DNA of 64,000 nt, taken from contig NZ_CP135921.1 of NCBI RefSeq assembly GCF_032397745.1, forward strand, positions 3,646,501 through 3,710,500, given 5' to 3'. The notes beneath the pieces are model-generated. The model ran no database searches. It saw only the letters and a list, made by a program, of their open reading frames with translations, and was not told the DNA's origin. This DNA comes from Bradyrhizobium prioriisuperbiae (GTDB lineage: Bacteria > Pseudomonadota > Alphaproteobacteria > Rhizobiales > Xanthobacteraceae). How positions within the stretch are numbered: position 1 is the first letter of the stretch; every line of letters starts with the position of its first letter. Shown here one piece after another: positions 30,114 to 39,057 of this stretch. The translations under genes were made by a program, and so were the position numbers.

Positions 30114-30761
30114 ATGTCCGGCACCCCCGCCACCGGTCCCGCTCCCGATGCGCTCGAACTCGCAGCGCTATTGTGCTCGCGCGTCTGCCACGACCTGATC
30201 AGCCCGGTCGGCGCCATCGTCAACGGTCTCGAGGTGCTGGACGATAATCCGAAGGACGAAGACCGCGAATTCGCGCTCGATCTGATCCGCAAGAGCGCCC
30301 GCACCGCCTCGGCGCGACTGCAATTCTGCCGGCTTGCGTTCGGCGCCGCGGGCTCGGCGGGCGCCCAGATCGATGTGGGGGACGCCCAGAATATGGCGCG
30401 TGGCCATTTCGAGGACGCGAAAACCAAGCTGACCTGGAATCTGCCGCGCGTGCTGCTGCCCAAGAACCGGGTGAAGCTGCTGCTCAATATGCTGGTGATC
30501 GCCCAGCAGACCATTCCGCGCGGCGGCATGCTGACTGTCGACCAGGTCGGCGAGGGCGATGCCGTGAGCTTCCGCATTCGTGCCGCGGGACTAAACGCCA
30601 GGATTCCGCAGGCCATCGCCGACATCCTCGCAGCTTCGACCACGGGTCATGTCGACGCCCATGCGGTGCAGCCCTATTACACCCGGCTATTGGCGCAGGC
30701 ATGCGGCCTGAACGTCACGCTGACGGCGGATGGCGACGACATTCTCATCGCCGCAGCCTGA
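30114..30761 (+). CDS. chpT: histidine phosphotransferase ChpT
   Basis: A 215-residue ChpT. The phosphorylatable His26 lies in SRVCHDLISPVGAIVNG, the hallmark of the ChpT dimerisation helix. A degenerate ATPase-like C-terminal half follows (NRVKLLLNMLVIAQQTIPRGG). In alphaproteobacteria ChpT relays phosphate from CckA to CtrA and CpdR, controlling cell cycle and motility. The partner CtrA is at 50823 in this window. The start at 30114 has GAGGA upstream; the longer frame from 30009 is not supported. Confidence 0.92.
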   Translation: MSGTPATGPAPDALELAALLCSRVCHDLISPVGAIVNGLEVLDDNPKDEDREFALDLIRKSARTASARLQFCRLAFGAAGSAGAQIDVGDAQNMARGHFEDAKTKLTWNLPRVLLPKNRVKLLLNMLVIAQQTIPRGGMLTVDQVGEGDAVSFRIRAAGLNARIPQAIADILAASTTGHVDAHAVQPYYTRLLAQACGLNVTLTADGDDILIAAA

Positions 30762-30789
30762 GCGCGAATGCGCGCGCGGGGATCGCGCG

Positions 30790-30804
30790 TTAAGGATTGA
30801 TTGA
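30790..30804. promoter_or_regulatory. candidate CtrA box upstream of the che operon
   Basis: TTAA, seven bases, then TTGA: one mismatch from the CtrA consensus TTAA-N7-TTAA. It lies 153 bp before cheA. A single near-match in an intergenic region is weak evidence on its own. Confidence 0.3.
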
Positions 30805-30957
30805 CGGATTGCGTCCAACTCGGCGCAAATTCGCTCATCTCCTTGTCGACGCCGTTCTTTTCCGGTTACTCAACTAAAATTAAACGCTTTGCACCGAAAC
30901 TGAACAAGCCCTGAAAGGCGCGCTGCGGTCGCGCGCCTCATGCTCGAAGGCCTGTTC

Positions 30958-33693
30958 ATGGACGATCTTCTCCGAGAGTTTCTGACCGAGACCAGCGAAA
31001 GTCTCGATACCGTTGACAATCAGTTGGTGCGTTTCGAGCAGGATCCCAACAACGCCAAGATTCTCGATAACATCTTCCGGCTCGTTCACACCATCAAGGG
31101 CACCTGCGGTTTTCTCGGCTTGCCGCGTCTGGAAGCGCTTGCGCACGCTGCTGAGACGCTGATGGGTAAATTCCGCGACGGCATGCCGGTGACCGGACAG
31201 GCCGTCACGCTCATTCTGACCACCATCGATCGCCTCAAGGACATTCTCAATCAGCTCGAAGCGACCGAGGCCGAGCCCGAAGGCGCCGACCACGATCTGA
31301 TCGAAGAGCTGCATCATCTCGCCGAGCACGGCGCGGAGATCGTCGCTGTCGCACCGCCCGCCGCCGAACCCGCCGCGCCGAAAGCCGAAACCGGCAGTCT
31401 GGCCTATCAGGTGCTGGAGCGGCCGTTGCGCCCGGGCGAGGTCTCGCTGGATGATCTTGAGCGCGCGTTCCGTGAAACAGAAATCGAAGTGATGTCGCCA
31501 CCGCTCGCCCCCGTCGCGCAGGCCGAACCCGTGAAAGACGTCAAGCCGGTGGCTGACGCCGCCGCAAAGGACGCCACTGCGTCGAAGCCCGCAGCCAAGA
31601 CCGCACGCAAATCCGCGGTCGAACAGGATATTCCCGTCGGCGAGAGCGACAAAATTTCCAACCAGTCGATCCGGGTGAATGTCGATACCCTCGAGCACCT
31701 GATGACGATGGTGTCCGAGCTGGTGCTGACCCGCAATCAACTGCTCGAAATCAGCCGCCGCAACGAAGACAATGAATTCAAGGTTCCGCTGCAGCGCCTG
31801 TCGAGCGTCACCGCCGAGCTGCAGGAAGGCGTGATGAAGACGCGGATGCAGCCGATCGGCAACGCCTGGCAGAAGCTGCCGCGCATCGTCCGCGACCTGT
31901 CGAGCGAACTCGGCAAGCAGATCGAACTCGAGATGCATGGCGCCGACACAGAGCTCGACCGCCAGGTGCTTGACCTGATCAAGGATCCGCTGACGCACAT
32001 GGTGCGCAATTCGGCTGATCACGGGCTCGAAACCACGGCCGAGCGCGCCAGGGCCGGCAAGCCCGAGCAGGGCACCATCCGTCTCTCCGCTTATCACGAG
32101 GGCGGCCACATCATCATCTGCATCGCCGACAACGGTCGCGGGCTCGATACCGACCGGATCAAAGCCAAGGCGGTGGCCAACGGTCTCGTTTCCGAGGCCG
32201 AACTGGAGAAGATGACGGAATCGCAGATCCACAAATTCATCTTCGCGCCGGGCTTCTCCACCGCCGCTGCGGTGACCAGCGTGTCTGGCCGCGGCGTCGG
32301 CATGGACGTGGTCCGCACCAATATCGATCAGATCGGCGGCACCATCGACATCAAGTCGGTGCCGGGCGAAGGCGCCAGCGTCACCATCAAGATCCCGCTG
32401 ACGCTTGCCATTGTGTCGGCACTGATCGTCGAGGCTGCCGGTGACCGGTTCGCGATTCCGCAATTGTCGGTGGTCGAACTGGTGCGCGCGCGGGCCAATT
32501 CGGAGCATCGCATCGAGCGGATCAAGAACACGCCGGTGCTGCGGCTGCGCAACAAGCTGCTGCCACTAATTCATCTGAAGAAGCTGCTGAAGATCGACGA
32601 CGGCGAATCGAACGATCCGGAAAACGGCTTCATCGTGGTTACCCAGGTTGGCGGCCAGACCTTCGGCATCGTGGTCGACGGCGTGTTCCATACCGAAGAA
32701 ATCGTGGTCAAGCCGATGTCGACCATGCTGCGCCATATCGGCATGTTCTCCGGCAACACGATTCTCGGCGACGGCGCGGTAATCATGATCATCGATCCGA
32801 ACGGGATCGCGCAGGCGTTCGGCACCGCGATCGACGCGCATCACCAGATCGCCGAAGAGAACAATGCCGCTCGTCACAATATGGCCGATCAGGCCACCTC
32901 GCTCCTGGTGTTCCGCGCCGGCTCGGCGCAGCCGAAAGCCGTGCCGCTCGCGCTGGTGACGCGACTGGAAGAACTGCCAATCGACAAGATCGAGCATTCG
33001 AACGGGCGCTACATGGTGCAGTACCGCGATCAGCTGATGCCGCTGGTGCAGATCCAGGGTGTCGAAATCCGCACCACCGGCGTGCAGCCGATCCTGGTGT
33101 TTTCGGACGATGGCCGCTCGATGGGTCTGGTCGTCGACGAAATCATCGACATTGTCGAGGAGCGCCTCAACATCGAGGTTGCCAGCGCCCGCGAGGGCGT
33201 GCTGGGTTCCGCGGTGATCAAGGGACAGGCCACCGAAGTGATCGATGTCGGCCACTTCCTGCCGATGGCGTTTTCCGACTGGTTCAGCCGCAAGGAGATG
33301 CGGGTCTCCGCCACCTCGCAGACCGTGCTGTTGGTCGATGACTCGGCGTTCTTCCGCAACATGCTGGCTCCGGTGCTGAAGGCGGCGGGCTATCGCGTTT
33401 CGGTTGCGACCAACGCCCAGGAAGGGCTCGGCGTGCTGCGCTCCGGCCAGAAGTTTGACGTGGTTCTCACCGATATCGAAATGCCCGAGATGAACGGCTT
33501 CGAATTCGCCGAGATGATCCGTGCCGACCGCAAGCTGAGCACCACGCCGATCATTGCGCTGTCGTCGATGATTTCGCCCGCGGCCATCGAACGCGGCCGG
33601 CAGGCCGGCTTCCACGACTATGTCGCCAAGTTCGACCGGCCCGGCCTGATCGCCGCGCTGAAAGAACAGACTTCCGAAATGCAGGCCGCTTGA
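30958..33693 (+). CDS. cheA: hybrid chemotaxis histidine kinase CheA-CheW-receiver
   Basis: A 911-residue CheA. HPt domain at about 1-105 with His44 in LVHTIKGTCGFLGL; an acidic/Ala linker; P3 dimerisation helices at about 230-300; an HATPase with the N-box HMVRNSADHGLE and the G-boxes ADNGRGLD and GRGVGMDVVRTNI; a first CheW-like P5 domain; a second CheW-like domain at about 645-775; and a C-terminal receiver with phospho-acceptor Asp839 in LTDIEMPEMNG. The start at 30958 is chosen as the normal HPt start; 30940 is possible. It is the first gene of cheA-cheW-cheY-cheB-cheR. The fused receiver may act as a phosphate sink. Confidence 0.93.
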   Translation: MDDLLREFLTETSESLDTVDNQLVRFEQDPNNAKILDNIFRLVHTIKGTCGFLGLPRLEALAHAAETLMGKFRDGMPVTGQAVTLILTTIDRLKDILNQLEATEAEPEGADHDLIEELHHLAEHGAEIVAVAPPAAEPAAPKAETGSLAYQVLERPLRPGEVSLDDLERAFRETEIEVMSPPLAPVAQAEPVKDVKPVADAAAKDATASKPAAKTARKSAVEQDIPVGESDKISNQSIRVNVDTLEHLMTMVSELVLTRNQLLEISRRNEDNEFKVPLQRLSSVTAELQEGVMKTRMQPIGNAWQKLPRIVRDLSSELGKQIELEMHGADTELDRQVLDLIKDPLTHMVRNSADHGLETTAERARAGKPEQGTIRLSAYHEGGHIIICIADNGRGLDTDRIKAKAVANGLVSEAELEKMTESQIHKFIFAPGFSTAAAVTSVSGRGVGMDVVRTNIDQIGGTIDIKSVPGEGASVTIKIPLTLAIVSALIVEAAGDRFAIPQLSVVELVRARANSEHRIERIKNTPVLRLRNKLLPLIHLKKLLKIDDGESNDPENGFIVVTQVGGQTFGIVVDGVFHTEEIVVKPMSTMLRHIGMFSGNTILGDGAVIMIIDPNGIAQAFGTAIDAHHQIAEENNAARHNMADQATSLLVFRAGSAQPKAVPLALVTRLEELPIDKIEHSNGRYMVQYRDQLMPLVQIQGVEIRTTGVQPILVFSDDGRSMGLVVDEIIDIVEERLNIEVASAREGVLGSAVIKGQATEVIDVGHFLPMAFSDWFSRKEMRVSATSQTVLLVDDSAFFRNMLAPVLKAAGYRVSVATNAQEGLGVLRSGQKFDVVLTDIEMPEMNGFEFAEMIRADRKLSTTPIIALSSMISPAAIERGRQAGFHDYVAKFDRPGLIAALKEQTSEMQAA

Positions 33694-33719
33694 GGATTGA
33701 GCGAGTTTAGGATTAAGAC

Positions 33720-34190
33720 ATGGCACCCAAGACCGATGCAATCCAGAGCAACATCACTGAATACGTGACCACCATGATCGGCGGCCAGCTGTTCGGCCTG
33801 CCGATTTCGCGGGTGCAGGACGTGTTCATGCCCGAGCGCCTGACCCGCGTGCCGCTGGCATCCAGCGACGTTGCCGGCGTCCTGAACCTGCGCGGCCGGA
33901 TCGTCACCGCGATCGACATGCGCTCGCGGCTCGGTTTACCGAAGAACGACGACGGTCGGCCGCCGATGGCCGTCGGCGTCGAGTTGCGCGGTGAATCCTA
34001 CGGCCTCTTGATCGACACCATCGGCGAGGTGCTCAAGCTCGCCGACGACACCCGCGAGGTGAATCCCGTCAATCTCGATCCGCGGATGGCCAAGCTCGCC
34101 GCCGGCGTGCATCGCCTGGAAGGCCAGCTGATGGTCGTGCTCGACGTCGATCGCGTGCTGGAGATTTCGACCGACAAGCTGGCGGCGTGA
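33720..34190 (+). CDS. cheW: chemotaxis coupling protein CheW
   Basis: A 156-residue CheW that docks chemoreceptors to CheA. It shows the fold's usual segments: GQLFGLPISRVQDVFMPERL, the loop GVLNLRGRIVTAIDMRSRLG and the conserved GLLIDTIGEVL. It lies 26 bp after cheA in the che operon. Confidence 0.92.
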   Translation: MAPKTDAIQSNITEYVTTMIGGQLFGLPISRVQDVFMPERLTRVPLASSDVAGVLNLRGRIVTAIDMRSRLGLPKNDDGRPPMAVGVELRGESYGLLIDTIGEVLKLADDTREVNPVNLDPRMAKLAAGVHRLEGQLMVVLDVDRVLEISTDKLAA

Positions 34191-34254
34191 GACGCCGTCG
34201 AAACGAGAACTGCAAAGTCGCCCTGATCGGGCCTGGAAGAAACCGAGGTTGAAA

Positions 34255-34620
34255 ATGAAGACGTGTCTGGTCGTCGATGACTCCAGCGTCATCAGAAAAG
34301 TCGCGAGGCGAATCCTCGAAGGTCTGGATTTCCAGATCACCGAAGCCGAGGACGGTGAGAAGGCGCTCGACGCCTGCAAGCGTGGGCTGCCCGATGCGGT
34401 CCTGCTGGACTGGAATATGCCAGTGATGGACGGCTACGAATTCCTGCGCAATCTGCGCATGATGCCCGGCGGCGACCGGCCGAAGGTGGTGTTCTGCACG
34501 ACTGAAAATGATGTCGCTCACATTGCCCGCGCGCTGCATGCCGGCGCCAACGAGTACATCATGAAGCCGTTCGACAAGGATATCGTGACGGCCAAGTTCC
34601 ACGAGGTCGGGTTGCTCTGA
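34255..34620 (+). CDS. cheY: single-domain response regulator CheY
   Basis: A 121-residue receiver. The acidic pair Asp8-Asp9 is in VVDDSS, the phospho-acceptor Asp52 in LLDWNMPVMDG, the switch Thr in FCTTEND and the Lys in MKPFDK. The start is the ATG at 34255 after GAGGT; a TTG two codons upstream is also in frame. It is probably the motor-binding or sink CheY of this operon. Confidence 0.92.
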   Translation: MKTCLVVDDSSVIRKVARRILEGLDFQITEAEDGEKALDACKRGLPDAVLLDWNMPVMDGYEFLRNLRMMPGGDRPKVVFCTTENDVAHIARALHAGANEYIMKPFDKDIVTAKFHEVGLL

Positions 34621-34672
34621 GCCTTTGTTTGTCTCGTTCGTTTTGTTGTGTTCGGCGTTTTTTCGGTGAGTA

Positions 34673-35836
34673 ATGAGTACTGTAGCTGCGACGTCGCGCA
34701 CGTCGGCCCCGACCCAATCGGGCCCGATCCGTGTCATGGTGGTCGACGATTCCGTCGTCATCCGCGGGTTGATCGCCCGGTGGATCGAGGCGGAGCCGGA
34801 CATGGCGGTTGCCGCATCGATGCGGACCGGTCGCGACGCGGTCAACAACATCGAGCGCTGTGATCCGGATGTCGTGGTGCTCGACATCGAAATGCCTGAC
34901 CTCGACGGCATTTCGGCGCTGCCGTTGCTGCTCGCCAAAAAGCGCGATCTCGTCATTATCATGGCCTCGACGCTGACGCGCCGCAACGCGGAGATCAGTT
35001 TCAAGGCGCTGTCGCTCGGCGCCTCGGACTATGTGCCGAAGCCGGAAAGCACGCGCGAGCTCAACGCCGCCGACACCTTCAAGCGCGACCTGCTGTTCAA
35101 GATCCGCAATCTCGGTGCGCGGCTGCGCCGCTCCGTCGTGGCGGCGCCACCGCTGGCGCCGGTCGCGCCGCCGCCCGGCCCGGTACGCGCGGCACCGCCG
35201 CGCCCGGCCGCGTCCGACGCACCGGTGGCGCTCCGTCCCTTCGGAATGATCGCGCCGCGTGCGCTGCTGATCGGCTCATCGACCGGCGGTCCGCAAGCTT
35301 TGCTGACGCTGGTGGCCGAGATCGGTCCGGTGATCGACCGGGTGCCGGTGCTGATCACCCAGCATATGCCGCCGACCTTCACCACCATTCTGGCCGAACA
35401 CCTGGCCCGTGCCAGCGGCCGCCCGGCGCACGAAGGCGTCGATGGCGAGATCGTTGAGCCGGGCCGGATCTATCTCGCGCCGGGCGGGCTGCACATGCGC
35501 GTGGTGCGCAAGGGGGCGGGCGCTGCGATCGCACTCGACGACGGTCCACAGGTCAATTTCTGCAAGCCCGCGGTCGATCCACTGTTCTCCTCCGCCATCG
35601 ATGTCTGGCAGGCAGGTCTGCTCGCGCTGGTGTTGACGGGCATGGGAGCCGACGGCATGCGTGGCGGCAAGGCCATCGTCGAAGCCGGTGGAAGCGTGAT
35701 CGCGCAGGACGAAGCGACCAGCGTGGTCTGGGGCATGCCCGGGGCTGCGGCGCATGCGGGGATCTGCGGGGCTGTGCTGCCGCTCAATCAGATAGGCCCG
35801 AAAGTGGTTCGGATGTTCTCGGGGGCGCGCGCATGA
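34673..35836 (+). CDS. cheB: protein-glutamate methylesterase CheB
   Basis: A 387-residue CheB. The receiver domain carries Asp71 in [11 protein letters not shown], a Pro/Ala-rich linker runs from about 160 to 190, and the methylesterase domain has [10 protein letters not shown] (catalytic Ser), TQHMPPTFT (His) and [12 protein letters not shown] (Asp). It removes methyl groups from chemoreceptor glutamates. Its stop overlaps the cheR start by 4 bp. Confidence 0.94.
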   Translation: MSTVAATSRTSAPTQSGPIRVMVVDDSVVIRGLIARWIEAEPDMAVAASMRTGRDAVNNIERCDPDVVVLDIEMPDLDGISALPLLLAKKRDLVIIMASTLTRRNAEISFKALSLGASDYVPKPESTRELNAADTFKRDLLFKIRNLGARLRRSVVAAPPLAPVAPPPGPVRAAPPRPAASDAPVALRPFGMIAPRALLIGSSTGGPQALLTLVAEIGPVIDRVPVLITQHMPPTFTTILAEHLARASGRPAHEGVDGEIVEPGRIYLAPGGLHMRVVRKGAGAAIALDDGPQVNFCKPAVDPLFSSAIDVWQAGLLALVLTGMGADGMRGGKAIVEAGGSVIAQDEATSVVWGMPGAAAHAGICGAVLPLNQIGPKVVRMFSGARA

Positions 35837-36735
35837 TCCAGCCCACAAGCCAACCGATGTCGCCGCTGGATTACGAATACCTGCGCAAGCTCCTGAAGGA
35901 TCGCTCCGGTCTCGTGCTGTCCTCGGACAAGCAGTATCTCGTGGAGAGCCGGTTGGTGCCGCTGGCGCGTAAGGCCGGTCTGTCAGGCATCGGCGAACTC
36001 GTCTCCAAGATGAAGGCGGGCTCCGAGACGCTGACGGTGGATGTCGTCGAGGCGATGACCACCAACGAGACCTTCTTTTTCCGCGACAAGGTGCCGTTCG
36101 AGCATTTCCGTGAGACCATGATCCCGAAGGTGATGCAGGCGCGGGCCAACCGCAAATCCCTGCGGATCTGGTGCGCGGCGGGCTCCACCGGGCAGGAGCC
36201 GTATTCGCTGGCGATGGCGCTGAAGGAAATGGGCTCGCTGCTGTCCGGCTGGCGTCTTGAAATTATCGCCACCGATATCTCGCAGGAGGTCCAGGAGAAG
36301 GCGAAGGCCGGGATCTACAGCCAGTTCGAAGTGCAGCGTGGCCTGCCGATCCAGCTGCTGGTGAAGTATTTCAAGCAGGTCGGCGAGATGTGGCAGATCA
36401 ATCCCGAGATCCGCGCCATGGTGCAGCACAAGCCGCTGAACCTGCTGCACGACTTTTCGCATCTCGGCGTTTTCGACATCGTGTTCTGCCGCAACGTGCT
36501 GATCTATTTCGATCAGGACACCAAGATCGGCGTCTTCAATCGCCTGGTGCGATCGATGGAGTCGGATGGCTTCCTGGCGCTCGGTGCCGCTGAAACCGTG
36601 GTCGGATTGACCGATGCGTTCAAGCCGTATCCGGACAAGCGCGGGCTGTACTTCCCCAACGCGCTCCCGGTGCATGCAGCGCCACGACTGGCCACGGCAA
36701 TGCCGGCGACTGTCAGGACGGCAACGACGGGCTGA
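35833..36735 (+). CDS. cheR: chemoreceptor methyltransferase CheR
   Basis: A 300-residue SAM-dependent methyltransferase that methylates chemoreceptor glutamates. It has the N-terminal helical domain, then [17 protein letters not shown], the SAM motif [18 protein letters not shown], and [14 protein letters not shown]. Coupled to cheB by a 4-bp overlap; last gene of the che operon. Confidence 0.94.
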   Translation: MIQPTSQPMSPLDYEYLRKLLKDRSGLVLSSDKQYLVESRLVPLARKAGLSGIGELVSKMKAGSETLTVDVVEAMTTNETFFFRDKVPFEHFRETMIPKVMQARANRKSLRIWCAAGSTGQEPYSLAMALKEMGSLLSGWRLEIIATDISQEVQEKAKAGIYSQFEVQRGLPIQLLVKYFKQVGEMWQINPEIRAMVQHKPLNLLHDFSHLGVFDIVFCRNVLIYFDQDTKIGVFNRLVRSMESDGFLALGAAETVVGLTDAFKPYPDKRGLYFPNALPVHAAPRLATAMPATVRTATTG

Positions 36736-37142
36736 TCGCCAGGCTGCAGCCCGCACGGCGGTGCCCGGTCTCGGGCGCGATGGAGCCGCGTTGAACGGGC
36801 TTTTCCGTGCCTGAGCCTCGTCTCGCGCCGCTGCCACGTCGATCGAGGCCATCCAGCTATAACCACGGCCGCATCAGGCTCGCGCTCAGAAAACGCCTGC
36901 AAGTCAGGGTCCGTTTGCTGCGGTCCTATCCTGATCGGATCAAGGAACCCACGTACGGTCCCGGCTTCGCCCCCGGATTTGCGACGCCAACAAATGCGCA
37001 TTTATGCGTAAGTTAAAACGCATCGGGAAATGATAGGAGCAATCCCGTACGTCGTTTGCCCGTGAAGTTCGGTGCTGGGAGAAAATTGATACAATGCAGA
37101 GCGATGTTCGTCATCGCAGTGTCATGCGTGATGGTTGAGGCC
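36736..37142. promoter_or_regulatory. 407-bp intergenic region with palindromes upstream of the LytS/LytTR pair
   Basis: No gene is supported here. AAATGCGCATTT (36992-37003) is a perfect 12-bp palindrome, immediately followed by ATGCGT (37004-37009) and its inverted copy ACGCAT (37018-37023). A single GTCGTTTGC at 37051 resembles the direct-repeat unit found upstream of the RHS gene at 38952. These are candidate operators for the two-component genes. Confidence 0.4.
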
Positions 37143-38183
37143 ATGAAGCTACCGATTGTGGATGCGAATACCAGGCGTCTAATTTTATTCTGTATTCTTT
37201 TTACTTACCTGATGGGTTTCATGGCGAGGGTTCCGACCTACGACGATGTCTGGGTCGGCGCAGCATTTTCTCTCGGCATGGACACGCTTCTGGTGCTGCT
37301 GATCCTCGGTTTCCTGTGGATTATCATGAGCCTGGAGACGGACGAGATCAGCGTCCCCACGCTTCTGATGATGGTCGCCGCCGCCGCCGCGGGCACCGGC
37401 CTTCTTCTGCTGGTGGGCAATGCGGCTCGTCTTGTGGTACCCGCGGTCTCGAACAGCTTCCAGTCACGACCATTTCTGGTCTTTGTTTACGTCACACTGC
37501 TGTTCGGTCTCTATGGCATGGCGGCGCTCTGGATGAAGAGCCAGATGAAGGCCGCCCAAGCAGCCGTCAACGCCGCTGATGCGGAGCGCGCCGCTGCGAT
37601 GTCGGAGCTCCGACGCCTGCGCATGCAGCTCGATCCGCATTTTCTGTTCAACTCCCTGAATACGGCGCTGGTCGAGGTGGTCCACCGTCCCAAACGCGCG
37701 GTGCTCATGGTGCGCGAATTGAGCGAATACCTGCGTTATTCGTTGGATACGGCGGATATTCACTTCGTACCCGTCGCGGCGGAACTTGCGATGGTCCGCT
37801 GTTTTTTGCGCGTGCAGAACATTCGTTTCGGCGCGAAGTTGAATGCAAGTCTCAAGGCCGAGAATGCCGTAAAGCAGCGGCTGGTCCCTTGCTTCATGCT
37901 CCAGCCGTTGGTCGAAAATGCCATCAAGTATGGCATTCCGGACGACCGCGACGTGCTCAAGATCTCCCTTGATGTTACCGGGGTCGGCGAGGATCTGGTC
38001 GTGACCGTGACAAACGGCGGGAGCCTTTGCCTGTCCGATCGACCTCGACAGGGAACGAAGACGGGGCTGAACAATCTCCGTGCCAGGCTTGCGCTCCACT
38101 ACCCGGAACGCCATGCTTTCGAGATCAAGCAGGTCGGTGAGACCGTTTGTGCGACTTGTGTGTTGACGGGGCAACCATGTTGA
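37143..38183 (+). CDS. LytS-family sensor histidine kinase
   Basis: A kinase of about 346 residues. It has four predicted membrane helices in the first 130 residues, a short helical linker, the His_kinase motif MQLDPHFLFNSLN (phospho-acceptor His166), the N-box-like FMLQPLVENAIKYGIPD, and a G-box near GTKTGLNNLRARL. There is no separate sensor domain, so the signal is probably detected in the membrane. The start is uncertain: in-frame ATGs at 37104, 37131 and 37143 all lack an ideal ribosome-binding site. The gene overlaps the regulator gene by 7 bp. Confidence 0.85.
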   Translation: MKLPIVDANTRRLILFCILFTYLMGFMARVPTYDDVWVGAAFSLGMDTLLVLLILGFLWIIMSLETDEISVPTLLMMVAAAAAGTGLLLLVGNAARLVVPAVSNSFQSRPFLVFVYVTLLFGLYGMAALWMKSQMKAAQAAVNAADAERAAAMSELRRLRMQLDPHFLFNSLNTALVEVVHRPKRAVLMVRELSEYLRYSLDTADIHFVPVAAELAMVRCFLRVQNIRFGAKLNASLKAENAVKQRLVPCFMLQPLVENAIKYGIPDDRDVLKISLDVTGVGEDLVVTVTNGGSLCLSDRPRQGTKTGLNNLRARLALHYPERHAFEIKQVGETVCATCVLTGQPC

Positions 38184-38926
38184 GGGTCGTTGCCGTTGAT
38201 GATGAGCCGAGCGCGCTTGCCAATATTGTCCGCCACATCGATAGCGATCCACGGCTGGATCTGGTTGGTCAAGCAGGTTCGGCGGCCGCAGCGCGTCGGC
38301 TGATCGAGGCGTTGCGGCCTGATGCGGTTTTTCTTGACATTGAAATGCCGGGTGGCAATGGCTTCTCGATCATCGACGGGATCGATAACGCGCCGAAGAT
38401 CGTCTGCGTCACCGCTCACGCCGGCCATGCCGTAGAGGCTTTCCAGATCAGTGCGATCGATTTTTTGCTGAAGCCGATCATGCGCAGCCGCTTTGACGCA
38501 GCTGTTGGCCGCCTTGAGAAGGCGGCCACGCTTGATCGATTGATCAGGGACGTCGCGCGGCGTTCGCAGCTGGAAACCACCATCATGTTGAGCGGACATC
38601 GTGAAAAGCAACTCGTCCGCACGAACGAGGTCCGGTTGCTGCTCGCCGAAGGTGACTACACGCGGCTGTACCTGGCGAAATCATCCTCAGTGCTTTCGGG
38701 GCAGTCGCTTGGCCATATGGCGCAGATGCTGCCATCTCCGCCGTTTGTCCGATTGAGTCGCTCCGTCATGATCAATCTCGCGCGGGTCGTCGCGGTGCGA
38801 TCGTTGAAGGCCACGAAAGTCACCGTGCGTCTGGATGACCGCGAAGAGCCATTCCTGCTCGGGCGAGCCGCGGCGACGAAGCTAAAGCAATATCTTGCCC
38901 GTCACGCGGTGGAAAAGCGCATATGA
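38177..38926 (+). CDS. LytTR-family response regulator
   Basis: A 249-residue regulator. The receiver has Asp8-Asp9 and phospho-acceptor Asp54 in VFLDIEMPGGNG, and the switch/Lys region is FLLKPIMRSR. The LytTR DNA-binding domain follows (LLLAEGDYTRLYL, FVRLSRSVMINLARV). Such regulators bind direct repeats with a 21-bp period, and one is found at 38952, between this gene and the large RHS gene at 39058. That makes the RHS operon the most likely target. Confidence 0.9.
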   Translation: MLRVVAVDDEPSALANIVRHIDSDPRLDLVGQAGSAAAARRLIEALRPDAVFLDIEMPGGNGFSIIDGIDNAPKIVCVTAHAGHAVEAFQISAIDFLLKPIMRSRFDAAVGRLEKAATLDRLIRDVARRSQLETTIMLSGHREKQLVRTNEVRLLLAEGDYTRLYLAKSSSVLSGQSLGHMAQMLPSPPFVRLSRSVMINLARVVAVRSLKATKVTVRLDDREEPFLLGRAAATKLKQYLARHAVEKRI

Positions 38927-38951
38927 GGATGCAGCCGCGAACCTGCGCAAC

Positions 38952-38985
38952 GTCGTTTCACCGATAAGATTAGTCGTTTCATCGA
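38952..38985 (+). promoter_or_regulatory. 21-bp-period direct repeat, probable LytTR binding site
   Basis: GTCGTTTCACCGA at 38952-38964 and GTCGTTTCATCGA at 38973-38985 match at 12 of 13 bases and start 21 bp apart. AgrA/LytTR-type regulators bind two ~9-bp direct repeats 12 bp apart, which is the same period. The unit carries the GTT core of known sites but does not match their consensus fully. It lies 73 bp before the RHS start codon. Confidence 0.6.
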
Positions 38986-39057
38986 CTTCTTATTCAACCC
39001 AAAGAGTCTTCGGCATATCCCGGTACTGAGGAAAATCTCTCAAGGCTGGGGGTCAAG

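Noticed and set aside
30880..32508. 542-codon minus-strand open frame
   Set aside because: Antisense to cheA, whose domains are all recognisable on the plus strand.
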